Assembly (NCBI RefSeq): GCF_000308835.1
Contig: NZ_BAGN01000180.1
Coordinates: 1 to 64,000, forward strand
Source of the DNA: Nocardia vinacea NBRC 16497
GTDB taxonomy: Bacteria; Actinomycetota; Actinomycetes; Mycobacteriales; Mycobacteriaceae
DNA: 64,000 nt
Direction of reading: 5' to 3'
The position numbers and the translations under genes were made by a program. Shown here one piece after another: positions 25,001 to 33,653 of this stretch (positions are counted from its first letter, which is position 1; every line of letters starts with the position of its first letter). The notes under the pieces were generated by a model, which did no database searches, was not told the DNA's origin, and saw only the letters and a list, made by a program, of their open reading frames with translations.

Positions 25001-28000
25001 GGACCACGAACGGATCGACCGGAATCGGTCCACTCCAACGGATCCCGGCGATCGCGGCAGGCACGACCACCTCGGCATCTGTTCCGGAATTCGCCTGTGT
25101 CGCAGCCGTTCTCGCGTACAGCGCGGCAAAGCACTGTAGGGCTGAATCGACTATCGCCGGGTGGGCGAGATGCCGCTGCCCGCTCGTCGCAGACGAATCG
25201 AGCTGTGCGACGACGCTATCCGTCCCCACCCAGACCCGGCTCAGCAGCCGGAAGGCCGGGCCGTAGCGGAGTCCGTACTCGGCCATGCTCTCGTAGAGCT
25301 CCTCGACCGCGACCTCCACCGAGTCCGCGGGCGGCGCGATGGCGACGGTGGTGGCGTCGACGTCCGCCTCGATGAGACGGCCGTGGGCATTGAGTGTCCA
25401 CCCCCCACCATCTGCGGGCCGGGACTGGATGGTGAACCGGCGGGTGCTCTCCTCCACGCCGATCCGCACTACCGGCACATCGTGCTCGTCGACGACCAGC
25501 GGGCTGATGAATTCGACGGATTCGAGCCCGAACGATTCCCGGCCGGTGCGTCGCGCGATGGCGCTCATGGCGGCATCCAGGTAGGCCGCACCCGGCAGCA
25601 CCACGGCACCGGCCACGACGTGATCGCGCAGCCACGGCAGATTCGAAACCGACAGTTGGACTTCCCATTCCGTGGCCACCGAGGCAGTGCGATCGCCGAG
25701 CATCGCATATCCGTTCGGGGTGCCGATCCGATCCAGCTCCGTTTCCGGCTCCTGGGTCCACACGAACCGCCGCTGCCACGGATAGTGCGGCAGGTCGACG
25801 TGCCCGGCACCCGGATCGATCGCACCGGGCAGGCGGTCACCGTCCAGTGCGCCCGCCCGGTACAACTCGCCGATCGCGGTCAGGATGTTCTCGCCGTCGT
25901 CGCCGCCGCGCGTCAGCGTGCTGATGGCGGCACCGGTAATACCTTGTTGCACAAGGATTTCCCGAATACTGCCGCTCAACACAGGGTGCGGGCCGACTTC
26001 CAGGAAGACCCGATGTCCGGCATCGAGCAGTTCACCGATCGCGTCCGCGAACCGGACCTGATCGCGGACATTGCGGGCCCAGTACTGCGGACCCCAATCC
26101 TGTTGCGTCGCTTGCGTACCGGTGACCGTCGAGTAGGCGGGAACGGTGGTACCCCTCGGTGCGAGCGTCGCCAGTGCGGTGCGCAGATCATCGAGGATCG
26201 AATCCATCAGATGGCTGTGGTAGGGGACTTCGACACGCAGCGCCTTGGCGAAAACGCCTTCGGCGGTGAGATATTCGCCGAGGTCCGCCAGTACCTGACT
26301 GTCCCCGGCCAAGGTGACCGCCGACGGGCTGTTCACCGCGGCAACGCACACAGCGTCGAGGTCCGACAGCAATTCACGCGCCTCGGCCTCGGTCAGCCCG
26401 ACCGCCAGCATGCCACCGGTCCCCGCCGTGGTGGCCTGCAAGCGGGACCGGTGATAACTGACCGTGACGGCCTCGGTCAGCGATAGCGCACCGGATATGT
26501 ACGCCGCGGTCACCTCGCCGACGCTGTGTCCCACCGTGACGGCGGGTCGAATGCCGAACTCGGCGAGTTCCGCCGTCAGCGCGGCCTGGAGCAGGAAGTT
26601 GGCCGGCTGTGCGATCTCGGTTAGCGCGATCCGGGAGTCCGCCTCGTCGCGGCCCATCTGCTCGAGGATCGACCAGCCGGCGAGTTCGGTGAATTCCCTA
26701 TCGATTTCGCGCGCCAGTTCGGCTCCTGGGCCTTCGCCCGCGAGCAGGGCACGGCCCATAGCCCACCACTGCGGCCCCATACCGCTGAAGACGAAAACCG
26801 GGTCGGTGTGGCCCTCCGCGATGGCACGGGCGGGCGGTTGACCACCGCCAGCGGCGAATTCCGCCAGTTGGGAACGCAATTCGCCGGAATTGCGGCAGCG
26901 GAAGGCGGTTCGCAACGGGTGATGGGCGCGGCGCACCCAGGCCGCCTCGGTCAGGGTGTCGAGCGGTTCGGTGTCGGCCGCAGCCAACAGCCCTGCGGCG
27001 AGTGTGCGCAGCGCCGATTCGCTGCGCGCCGATAGCGGCAAGATCGGCAGCCGCACTGCCGTTGTGCCAGAACGGGTTTCGACTGCGGCAGGCGCAGGGC
27101 CGATGAGCGCATGCGCGTTGGTGCCGCCGTAGCCGAAGCTGTTGACCGCCACCAGCGGCCGGACCAGCGGTTCGGCCGCCATCGGCACCCGCAGCCGCAG
27201 TTCGTCGAACGGGATCTCGGGATTGAGCTGATCCAGCCGGGCCTGCGGCGCGATCGTCCGATGATGAACGGTCAACGCCGCCTTGATGACTCCGGCGACG
27301 CCCGCCGCCGCCTCGGTGTGACCGATATTGTTCTTGACCGACCCGACCGGCAGCGGCTCGGTCCGGCCGTCGATTGCGCCGTACACCTTGCCGAGGGCCG
27401 TCATCTCCGCCGGATCGCCGACCGGTGTCCCGGTGCCGTGCGCCTCGACATAGCCGATCTCATGCGGTGCGATGCCCGCGCTGGTGTGCACGCGCCGGGC
27501 AAGTTCTTCCTGTGCAACGGGATTCGGGACCGGAATGGCCAAGGTGCGGCCGTCCTGATTCACGCCGCTGCCGCGGACCACCGCATAGATGCGGTCACCG
27601 TCGCGTACCGCGGCTTCGAGCGGCTTGAGGATCACCACACCCGCACCCTCGCCACGGCCGTAGCCGTCGGCGGCGGCGTCGAACGATTTGCAGCGACCGT
27701 CCACGGACAGGAATCGGCCCTTGCACATGGAGATGAAGGTTTCCGGCTGCAGCATCGCATTGGCGCCGCCGACGATGGCGGAGTCGCATTCGCCGAGCGC
27801 CAGTGATCGGACGGCCTGATGCAGTGCCACCAGCGACGACGAGCAGGCGGTGTCGATGGTCATGGCCGGGCCGTGCAGGTCGAGCAGGAAGGCGATGCGC
27901 GCCGAGAGCAGGGTGTGCGACGAGCTCGTCGGGGTGTGGCTGTTGATCGCGGAGCGGACCACGTTGCGGCCCACCGCATTGTCGTTCATGAAACCGCCGA

Positions 28001-28361
28001 CGAAGACGCCGATATCGCGACCCGCGATTCGTCCGGCCATTCCGCTATCGTCGAGCGCCTCCCACGCGACCTCGAGCAGCAACCGCTGCTGCGGGTCCAT
28101 GATCGAGGCCTCGCGCTGGGAGATACCGAAGAAGTCGGCATCGAACTCCCACAGCGACTGGGTCAGGAATCCGCCACTGCGGGTGTACATCCGGCCGGGC
28201 GCGTCCGGATCCGGATCGTAGAACTTGTCGAGGCTCCAGCGGTCCGGCGGCACCTCGACGATGCCGTCACCCTTGCGAATCAGGAAATCCCAAAAGGCGC
28301 CCGGCCCGTCGATTCCACCCGGAAATCGACAGCCGATGCCGACGATTGCTGCATCGGACAT
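22029..28361 (-). CDS. Highly reducing type I polyketide synthase, KS-AT-DH-ER-KR-ACP
   Basis: A 2110-residue one-module polyketide synthase. Ketosynthase at about 3-425 with C173 (DTACSSS), H308 (EAHGTGT) and H348 (NNIGHTE). Acyltransferase 520-830 with GHSVG (S613) and YHSH at 714-717, neither the usual malonyl HAFH nor the methylmalonyl YASH. Dehydratase 890-1150 with H914 (HVVAGAVVLP) and D1072. Structural region 1170-1390 without a methyltransferase motif. Enoylreductase 1395-1720 (GAAGGMG at 1545-1551). Ketoreductase 1744-1940 (GGFGAFG, Y1892). Carrier protein with S2053 (LGLDS). No thioesterase. It is probably iterative, giving a saturated or nearly saturated chain. GAGG lies before the ATG at 28361; longer frames upstream are not family-like. 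Confidence 0.93.
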   Translation of the reverse strand: MSDAAIVGIGCRFPGGIDGPGAFWDFLIRKGDGIVEVPPDRWSLDKFYDPDPDAPGRMYTRSGGFLTQSLWEFDADFFGISQREASIMDPQQRLLLEVAWEALDDSGMAGRIAGRDIGVFVGGFMNDNAVGRNVVRSAINSHTPTSSSHTLLSARIAFLLDLHGPAMTIDTACSSSLVALHQAVRSLALGECDSAIVGGANAMLQPETFISMCKGRFLSVDGRCKSFDAAADGYGRGEGAGVVILKPLEAAVRDGDRIYAVVRGSGVNQDGRTLAIPVPNPVAQEELARRVHTSAGIAPHEIGYVEAHGTGTPVGDPAEMTALGKVYGAIDGRTEPLPVGSVKNNIGHTEAAAGVAGVIKAALTVHHRTIAPQARLDQLNPEIPFDELRLRVPMAAEPLVRPLVAVNSFGYGGTNAHALIGPAPAAVETRSGTTAVRLPILPLSARSESALRTLAAGLLAAADTEPLDTLTEAAWVRRAHHPLRTAFRCRNSGELRSQLAEFAAGGGQPPARAIAEGHTDPVFVFSGMGPQWWAMGRALLAGEGPGAELAREIDREFTELAGWSILEQMGRDEADSRIALTEIAQPANFLLQAALTAELAEFGIRPAVTVGHSVGEVTAAYISGALSLTEAVTVSYHRSRLQATTAGTGGMLAVGLTEAEARELLSDLDAVCVAAVNSPSAVTLAGDSQVLADLGEYLTAEGVFAKALRVEVPYHSHLMDSILDDLRTALATLAPRGTTVPAYSTVTGTQATQQDWGPQYWARNVRDQVRFADAIGELLDAGHRVFLEVGPHPVLSGSIREILVQQGITGAAISTLTRGGDDGENILTAIGELYRAGALDGDRLPGAIDPGAGHVDLPHYPWQRRFVWTQEPETELDRIGTPNGYAMLGDRTASVATEWEVQLSVSNLPWLRDHVVAGAVVLPGAAYLDAAMSAIARRTGRESFGLESVEFISPLVVDEHDVPVVRIGVEESTRRFTIQSRPADGGGWTLNAHGRLIEADVDATTVAIAPPADSVEVAVEELYESMAEYGLRYGPAFRLLSRVWVGTDSVVAQLDSSATSGQRHLAHPAIVDSALQCFAALYARTAATQANSGTDAEVVVPAAIAGIRWSGPIPVDPFVVLTRVPGNPLRADIRIASASGDVALAMSGVRFRTLTPQSALSEQLDGLFYEPVWEIVTDSAEPAMHDLPGAEEFLLVVNLGAEISQRAKEIANVRIRAEVVTVGEHASAADSEQLLDLLRTAHSRPEVERLRVVAVAGSELDGMRNVYGLAQVAQAIKALLSDELPLVVHAVVVTEHALCLPIDRFARLEHSVLTGARRELLNELPAGQWRLVDTEPASAAADILEQIYTDTTIDEVALRASARWTIRWRQTLTDRLAGWDVPRPLIDPEQSFRLDIPRSRLLPELALRTCDRVAPGPDEVEIRMQAVGLNYKDTLKVLGVLTEKELDGTFFGTEIGMDGYGVVTRVGSNITDIAPGDEISVVAPGIVQRYVTIRPDTGATTRMDIFPPGTFDPLHCTSVMPLFTAEIGLGELARVQPGETVLIHGAAGGMGMAAVQVALRMGARVIATAGTEQRRAQVRALGAHEVLGSRSIGFVDEVLRLTDGAGVDVVYSSAPGEILQQNFRVAGEFGRIVDIGKADIYGSGTIDLRPFDRNLAFFAVDIDRILARRPAQVRRAARRVVNAMYHGEYTALPNTPFALDQLTSAFETVARSAQIGRVVLDLREAHPAVRHIPGEFEFDPAASYLVTGGFGAFGLATARQLVRAGVRHLVLVGRSGASTDAAREQLARFANEGVDVREERVDVADYDAVADLVARIQAGGAPLRGVIHAAGVVNNTEIPEVTAESLREIFDPKVIGATNLDRATTAAGVELDLFVLYSSASGIAGLSPQLGYASANSALDALAWARRAQGRPALSVDWGFMRGDGGMADSRAVSRYAEMTGYGSLDMDFATLLLRECLRFDITQLALLDIDWAQWALAHRSSARAPRFVELVTAAGGGAAGTSALRAEILALDPEFRGEVVACLLAEQLAVVLGVDADTVDLATPTMELGLDSLMAMEFGARVVKSLGVKMSVLSIGAGLSLAGLGVKIAAQIAHEEAGTTNDSSVRTTA

Positions 28362-28507
28362 TGCGCAGTCCTCGATTTCTACCCTGAGCATTGAACGGTA
28401 GGCAGCATACTTTCGATATTCGATCGGCAGCACAAAATGGCTGAAACCTGTTGCAACGAGCACCGATCGGGTCCACATAGTGGAATTACAGCGTTATCTG
28501 ACAAGCC

Positions 28508-28627
28508 ATGACATTGTTATCGCCGGGGCTGACAGTGTTATACGTCGGCGCACCTCACAGCGGACTCCAAGAATAACAATGTCATGGGTTCGAATAACAA
28601 TGTAATTCGAACCCATGACATTGTTAT
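28508..28627. promoter_or_regulatory. Five-copy operator array between PKS and SnoaL-like genes
   Basis: The motif ATAACAATGTCAT, or its complement ATGACATTGTTAT, occurs at 28508-28520, 28530-28542 (variant), 28573-28585, 28594-28606 (variant) and 28615-28627. The third and last copies lie in a perfect 23-base inverted repeat (28573-28595 with 28605-28627, 9-base loop). The array fills the space between the divergent starts at 28361 and 28646, so one factor, probably of the TetR type, should control both. Confidence 0.78.
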
Positions 28628-28645
28628 CCAAGTACGGTGTCGGCC

Positions 28646-29185
28646 ATGAACTCTGGTGAATTCGCCCTCGACCCGGCCGCCGAGCCCATCGAGGACACCG
28701 ACTGGCTGCGCGAGTTCGTCGAGCGCTACATCGCCGGTTGGAACACCGGCGACGGCGACGCGGTAGCTGCCTGCGTCACCGAGGACACTCGCTGGCTCGA
28801 CCCGTCCGAGGGCGAACCGATCATCGGCCGAGCCGGGGTCGCGAAGTTCGTCCACGACACCAAGCGGGCATTTCCAGATGTCAGTTACACCACGGTCTTC
28901 GAGCCGGTCGTCACCTCGGACGCGCTGGCGGCGATCGTGCCGTGGCGGATGACGGGCACCCACCTCGGCATGATCGATCCGCCCGGATTCGCCGGCACCA
29001 ACAAGAAGTTCGATCTGTTCGTCGTCGACATCTGGCAGTTCCGCTCCGGACTCATCTGGCGCAGCAAGGCCACCTGGGATCTGAACGAACTACTGCTGCA
29101 ACTCGAATTGCTGCCCAAGCGCAACGGTTTCGCCGAGCGAGCCATGGCCCGCGCCCAGCGCCTCGCGGTCAAACTCCGTGGCTGA
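28646..29185 (+). CDS. SnoaL-like protein divergent from the PKS operon
   Basis: A 179-residue NTF2/SnoaL-fold protein. WLREFVERYIAGWNTGDGDAVAACVTEDTRWLDPSEGEPIIGRAGVAKFVHDTKRAFPDVSYTTVF is the standard SnoaL opening, with the conserved Asp and the 'F-P-D' turn; a basic helix closes the protein. Relatives include polyketide cyclases and dehydratases. The ATG at 28646 is used; GTG at 28637 is possible. Neither has a ribosome site, so the message may be leaderless, starting just after the operator array. Shared control with the PKS operon makes a tailoring role plausible but unproven. Confidence 0.77.
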   Translation: MNSGEFALDPAAEPIEDTDWLREFVERYIAGWNTGDGDAVAACVTEDTRWLDPSEGEPIIGRAGVAKFVHDTKRAFPDVSYTTVFEPVVTSDALAAIVPWRMTGTHLGMIDPPGFAGTNKKFDLFVVDIWQFRSGLIWRSKATWDLNELLLQLELLPKRNGFAERAMARAQRLAVKLRG

Positions 29186-29893
29186 TCACGTGTGCGGGCC
29201 GGTCAGCGCGGTGACCTGTTCGAGGGCACGCGCCACCGACCGCTCGATCGTCGTGCGTTCGGCGCCCATACCGATCAGGATGTTCACGATCGAAGGCAAC
29301 AGCACCTCCGACACCCCCTGGTCGCCGTACAGGCCGGCCATATCCAACTGGATGAACCCGTACAGCCCGGTCCAGAACTGTGCCGCGGCCGAGCGCTCAT
29401 TCGTGCTGTGCAACAGATTCGCCGCCAGCGCCCGCCGGGTCGCGCGCACCACGAAATCGAAGCTCTCCGCGAAGTTCTCGAAGTCGGAATCGCTGCCATC
29501 GGCCAGCACATTGCCGCGGTGCACCTTCACCTCGGCCTTCGGCGACTCGGTGGCGAACATCAGCCGGAACAATTCGGGTTTGCGCACCGCCTCATCCCGA
29601 AAGATGAAGCCGAGCACCAGGATTTCGGCGATCGGATCGTCGCTGACCTCGCATTCGGCCAGCCGCGCGACCAATTGCGCGAAGCCTTCCGAGCCGACCG
29701 CCTGGATCAAGCCCGGCATACCGCTGAAGTTGGAGTAGATCGCCATGGTCGAGACCCCGCATATCCGCGCCACGCGACGCACGGTCAACGAGGCGAGTCC
29801 TTCCGTCGAGATGAGTTGAACTGTGGCCGCTATCAGGCGATCGCGCATCGAGCCGGTTGGTGCGGGCTCCAACGCTGTTGCAGTGTCGATCAT
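29186..29893 (-). CDS. TetR family regulator
   Basis: A 235-residue TetR repressor. The DNA-binding part is MRDRLIAATVQLISTEGLASLTVRRVARICGVSTMAIYSNFSGMPGLIQAVGSEGF, followed by the helical TetR_C domain. It lies 27 bases after the MFS stop on the same strand and is convergent with the SnoaL-like gene (stops adjacent). It may control the MFS-tetR operon through the palindrome at 31588-31599 and is also the nearest candidate for the array at 28508-28627. The ligand might be the product of the PKS operon or its precursor. Confidence 0.85.
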   Translation of the reverse strand: MIDTATALEPAPTGSMRDRLIAATVQLISTEGLASLTVRRVARICGVSTMAIYSNFSGMPGLIQAVGSEGFAQLVARLAECEVSDDPIAEILVLGFIFRDEAVRKPELFRLMFATESPKAEVKVHRGNVLADGSDSDFENFAESFDFVVRATRRALAANLLHSTNERSAAAQFWTGLYGFIQLDMAGLYGDQGVSEVLLPSIVNILIGMGAERTTIERSVARALEQVTALTGPHT

Positions 29894-29920
29894 TACCTCA
29901 CCTAGCAGTGCTCGTCCTTG

Positions 29921-31555
29921 CTATGCCGCCGCGACGCCCAATTCCTCGGCGGTGATCTCTTCCAATGGCTTGCGCCGGGTTTCGACGATGAACCCGACGG
30001 CCACTACCGCCGCGATCGCGATCGGCGCCGCACTGATCAGCGCGGTCACGGTGATCGATGGCGTGGCCACGGCGAGCACCACCAGCGCGATGACCAGCAC
30101 ACCGCCCGCCTTGGTCATGGCCGCCGCGACACCGCTGCCGCGCGACCTGATCCGGGTCGGGTAGATCTCCGCGCCATAGGCGACGATGACCGCGACCACC
30201 GAGCTCGAACCCCAGATCGGCACCACGAGAAGGGCATACAGCAGCGTGGTGTTGCCGGCGACGTGGTCACCGAGGATTACGAAACCGCCGAGGGCGACGG
30301 CGAGCAGCGTGCTGAGCGTGATCAGCGTCCATTTGGTCGAGCGGTGGTAGCAGTAGGCGACCAGGAAGTTCAGCGGAAAACCGATCAGCGCGGAGTCACG
30401 CAGGATCTTGTCGGCGGTGACGCCGGTGAATCCAAGGCTGCGCAGATTCGTCGGCAGCCATAGCTGGAAGCCGTAGGTGACCAGTCCGACCCCGAGTCCC
30501 AAAAGCGCCAGCACGATGGTCATTCCGGCGAAGGGACGGCGCAGCAGCTGACCGAACCCACCCTGCAGATCATCCTCGGCAGCGGTTTGCGGCTGCTCGA
30601 CCTCGATGACCTCGGCATTGTATGTGCGCAGCACCTCTTCGGCCGCACGGTGCCTGCCGGTGGCGATCAGAAACCGCGGCGACTCCGGAATCCAGCGGAC
30701 CAGCAGCACCAGCAGCAGTCCGGTGGGCAAGCCGATCAGCCACATGCTGCGCCAGCCGTAGGTCTCGCCGATCGTCGAGGACAGCCAGCTGGTGATGACG
30801 TAGGCCCCCGCGATATCGCCGCCGATCAGCACCAGCAGCCAACCGCGGTGGCGCGCCGGAATGGTCTCCGAGAGCAGCGTGAAGGCGATCGGCAGCATCC
30901 CGCCCGCGCTCAGGCCCATGATGAAGCACATCGCGACATTCAGCTCGAAGCTCGGCATGGCGCCGCAGATCGCGGTTCCCACGAAGAAGATTCCGGCCAG
31001 CAGGATCGCCGCCTTGCGGCCGATGCGGTCACCGAGCCAACCCCACAGGAACGACCCCAGCACCGTGCCGGTGATACCGGACAGCGGCAGCAGCGCCACC
31101 GGTAGCGCGTCCAGATGCGGGCTCGCCGGGGTGCGCAGGTGGTACTCGGCGCCGACACCAGGAACGACGAAGGCCAGGGTCGTCGGCTTCATCACGTCGA
31201 TGGTGATCGCGGCGGCCATGATCAACAGCAGCACCACGTGCACGCGATTGAGCGGCGCGTCGTCGAGTGCCCGCACCCGCAGCCCGGCCACCGTGTCGTG
31301 CACAGCGCGCTGCGGGAACAGGCCATAAGTGGTGACGCCCAAACCGATCACGATCAGGATCATCCCGGTGATCATGGCGCCGTCCATGGGCATGCCCGCC
31401 AACCGATAGCCCATGTCTCGGGCCATGAGATACATCGGAAGGTGCAGGGCGGTGCCGAGCACCGTCAACACCAGACCGAACCAGAAAGCTCCCGTACGCC
31501 GACGGTTGACCGGACCCTCCGGTCGAGGCGCGATATCGACGGCATTCACATGCAT
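29921..31555 (-). CDS. MFS transporter (sugar-porter/SV2-like branch)
   Basis: A 544-residue transporter. The body shows twelve helices with the MFS loop GDRIGRKAAIL between helices 2 and 3 and SETIPARHRGW after helix 4, typical of the sugar porter and SV2/AAHS branches. The first 110 residues add two further hydrophobic segments (FWFGLVLTVLGTALHLPMYL and MITGMILIVIGLGVTTYGLF), an unusual N-terminal extension. The ATG at 31555 has GAGGG 8 bases upstream. It forms an operon with the TetR gene. Export of the neighbouring PKS product is possible; nothing in the sequence fixes the substrate. Confidence 0.8.
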   Translation of the reverse strand: MHVNAVDIAPRPEGPVNRRRTGAFWFGLVLTVLGTALHLPMYLMARDMGYRLAGMPMDGAMITGMILIVIGLGVTTYGLFPQRAVHDTVAGLRVRALDDAPLNRVHVVLLLIMAAAITIDVMKPTTLAFVVPGVGAEYHLRTPASPHLDALPVALLPLSGITGTVLGSFLWGWLGDRIGRKAAILLAGIFFVGTAICGAMPSFELNVAMCFIMGLSAGGMLPIAFTLLSETIPARHRGWLLVLIGGDIAGAYVITSWLSSTIGETYGWRSMWLIGLPTGLLLVLLVRWIPESPRFLIATGRHRAAEEVLRTYNAEVIEVEQPQTAAEDDLQGGFGQLLRRPFAGMTIVLALLGLGVGLVTYGFQLWLPTNLRSLGFTGVTADKILRDSALIGFPLNFLVAYCYHRSTKWTLITLSTLLAVALGGFVILGDHVAGNTTLLYALLVVPIWGSSSVVAVIVAYGAEIYPTRIRSRGSGVAAAMTKAGGVLVIALVVLAVATPSITVTALISAAPIAIAAVVAVGFIVETRRKPLEEITAEELGVAAA

Positions 31556-31587
31556 CACCGGACCCTCATCAGCCCCCACACACCAGT

Positions 31588-31599
31588 TACCGATCGGTA
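31588..31599. promoter_or_regulatory. Palindromic operator upstream of the MFS-tetR operon
   Basis: TACCGATCGGTA is a perfect 12-base palindrome about 33 bases before the MFS start. Short palindromes of this kind are common TetR sites, so it is a reasonable autoregulatory operator for the operon. Confidence 0.45.
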
Positions 31600-31772
31600 T
31601 TACACACGAGTTCCGTGCCGGTGTGGGCTTTTTAATCTGTTCGGTATCAACAAGTTTCGGGGCGCGGCGGACTTACCTATGAGAATGGTTACGACCACGG
31701 CCGGCTGGGTAACCTGCTGCGCCGATATCGTAAGCCGATTCCCACCGATGGGAATATGGTCGATTTTGTCTA

Positions 31773-32123
31773 TTATTCGACGCGCAAGTGCCTGATGGAT
31801 TCGCCACCCTTTGTGTGGTGCAGGCGGCCGAAGCGACTCTCGAGGAGGTTGGCCATGGCGTCGGCGGCGCCGGTATAAGCCTCTTCGACCGTAGCCGCGC
31901 GGTGGGTTACGGCGACCGGAGGCTGACCGGATATCCGGGCCTCCAGTACGCACTGCTTATCGTCCGGACCGCCTTTATCGGCGTTCAGATCGGTCAGATG
32001 AACTTCCAGTCGAGTGAGCTGCTCATCGAATCGGTCGAGTGTCGAGGAGAGTGTCGATTCCACGCGCTCGGCCAGCGATGCGCCGCCGTGGATATTGCTG
32101 CCGGTGTTGACCTGAATCTGCAC
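31773..32123 (-). CDS. hpf: HPF/RaiA-type ribosome-associated protein
   Basis: A 116-residue protein of the ribosome hibernation factor/sigma-54 modulation family, beginning MQIQVNTGSNIHGGASLAERVESTLSSTLDRFDEQLTRLEVHLTDLNADKGG. The beta-alpha-beta-beta-beta-alpha order matches. It lacks the long C-terminal dimerisation domain, so it resembles the short forms. The GTG at 32123 follows GGAG by 7 bases; a TTG four codons upstream is less likely. It stands alone between two transporter genes. Confidence 0.72.
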   Translation of the reverse strand: MQIQVNTGSNIHGGASLAERVESTLSSTLDRFDEQLTRLEVHLTDLNADKGGPDDKQCVLEARISGQPPVAVTHRAATVEEAYTGAADAMANLLESRFGRLHHTKGGESIRHLRVE

Positions 32124-32243
32124 GAGCGTCTCCAATCCGATAGGTGTCTGCCCACGGTTACCGACTCGCGAAGCGCGAACTCAGCAATCCGCCGGCAATG
32201 CCGACATTACTCGCACAGGTGTGCGCTCAGCAGATTCCCAGGT

Positions 32244-33572
32244 TCAGACCGTCTGCGCCGCCGCGACCGGTGGCGTCAGTTGCTGCGCATCGGGAACGAC
32301 AGTGCCGCGCAACGAGGTTCCCGCGGTCTCGCGCAGGAACGACCAGGCGACGAGTCCGATCAGGCTGGCGCCCACCATATACGCGGCCGGGAACAGCGAC
32401 CAGCCGGTCGATTCGATCGCCGCCTCGTTGACGAGCGGTGCGGTGCCGCCGAATGCCGCGGTGGAGATGTTGTAGCCGAGGGCGAAACCCGCATAGCGCA
32501 CATGCGTCGGGAAGATGGCCGGGAAGGTCGAGCTGATCGTCGCCAACTGGGGGACGTACAGCAGGCCGAGCACGATGAATCCAGTGATGGCCCAACCGGT
32601 TCCCTGCCCCATCAGCCAGTACATGGGCAGCGCGAGTATCGCGAGTCCGACCAGCGAGACCAGCCAGAGCGGGCGGCGGCCCACCCGGTCGGACAGCCTG
32701 CCGAAGAACGGCAGCACGATCATCATCACCAACTGCCCGATCAGCATCATCGCGGTGGTGGTCGATTCGCCGACGCCGATGGTGTTCTGCAGGTAGGTCG
32801 GCTGATAGGTGAGCAGGGTGTAGTTCACCACGTTCAGGGCGACCACCAGACCGATCAGCGTCAGGGTTTCGCGGCGGTAGGTGGTCAGCACCTCCCACAC
32901 GCCGCCCGGCGGGTGCGGTTGATCGGCCACCTCGGTGAACACGGGCGACTCGTTCAGATGCGAGCGCAGGTACCAGCCGATCAGGCCGAGCGGCACCGCG
33001 AACAGGAACGGCACGCGCCACCCCCAGTCGTGCATCGCATCCGAACCGAAGATGAGCTGACACAGCAGCACGACCGCTGAGCCGCCGACGAACCCGCCGA
33101 GGGTGCCGAATTCCAGGAAGCTGCCGAGGAATCCACGCTTGCGGTCATTGGCGCATTCGGCCAGATATGTTGCGGCACCGCCATATTCGCCGCCGGTCGA
33201 GAAGCCTTGCACGACACGTAGGGCGATGAGCAGAACCGGCGCGAACCAACCGATCTGGGCATGGGTCGGGATCAGGCCGATACATCCGGTAGCAGCGGCC
33301 ATCAAAAGAATTGTGGTGGCCAGCACCACTTTTCGGCCGAGCCGGTCGCCGAGCGGTCCCCAGACCATGCCGCCGAGCGGGCGCAGCAGGAAGGAGATGG
33401 CGAACCCGAGCATGGTGCCGAGGGTGCCGAGTTCGCCCGGGAAGAACGCGTCGGTGAGATAGGTGGCGGTCGCGGCGTAGACGCCGTAGTCGAACCATTC
33501 GGTGGCATTGCCCATCGCGGAGGCGGCGACCGATCGGCGTAGCGTGTTCTTCTCCGATTCGCGATCCGTCAC
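32244..33572 (-). CDS. MFS transporter, metabolite:H+ symporter (MHS/ProP-like)
   Basis: A 442-residue transporter. RRSVAASAMGNATEWFDYGVYAATATYL is the ProP/ShiA/KgtP signature at the start, followed by GPLGDRLGRKVVL, GFSTGGEYGGAATYLAE and EFGTLGGFVGG, all marks of the MHS group. Substrates in this group are small polar solutes such as betaine, proline, shikimate or dicarboxylates. GTG at 33572 is selected because GAGGAGG stands 6 bases before it; a GTG nine codons upstream lacks one. Confidence 0.87.
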   Translation of the reverse strand: MTDRESEKNTLRRSVAASAMGNATEWFDYGVYAATATYLTDAFFPGELGTLGTMLGFAISFLLRPLGGMVWGPLGDRLGRKVVLATTILLMAAATGCIGLIPTHAQIGWFAPVLLIALRVVQGFSTGGEYGGAATYLAECANDRKRGFLGSFLEFGTLGGFVGGSAVVLLCQLIFGSDAMHDWGWRVPFLFAVPLGLIGWYLRSHLNESPVFTEVADQPHPPGGVWEVLTTYRRETLTLIGLVVALNVVNYTLLTYQPTYLQNTIGVGESTTTAMMLIGQLVMMIVLPFFGRLSDRVGRRPLWLVSLVGLAILALPMYWLMGQGTGWAITGFIVLGLLYVPQLATISSTFPAIFPTHVRYAGFALGYNISTAAFGGTAPLVNEAAIESTGWSLFPAAYMVGASLIGLVAWSFLRETAGTSLRGTVVPDAQQLTPPVAAAQTV

Positions 33573-33653
33573 CTGCGCCTCCTCAACAGCCCCGGTCACG
33601 GGCCTCGATTCGTTCGACCGGCCCGATCCGGTTTTCCGAGTGCGGGCACGGAA

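Noticed and set aside
22029..28361. Enediyne biosynthesis as the cluster type
   Set aside because: UnbL/U/V homologues are present, but the PKS has the order KS-AT-DH-ER-KR-ACP with ER and without the PPTase domain, and no enediyne thioesterase gene is found.
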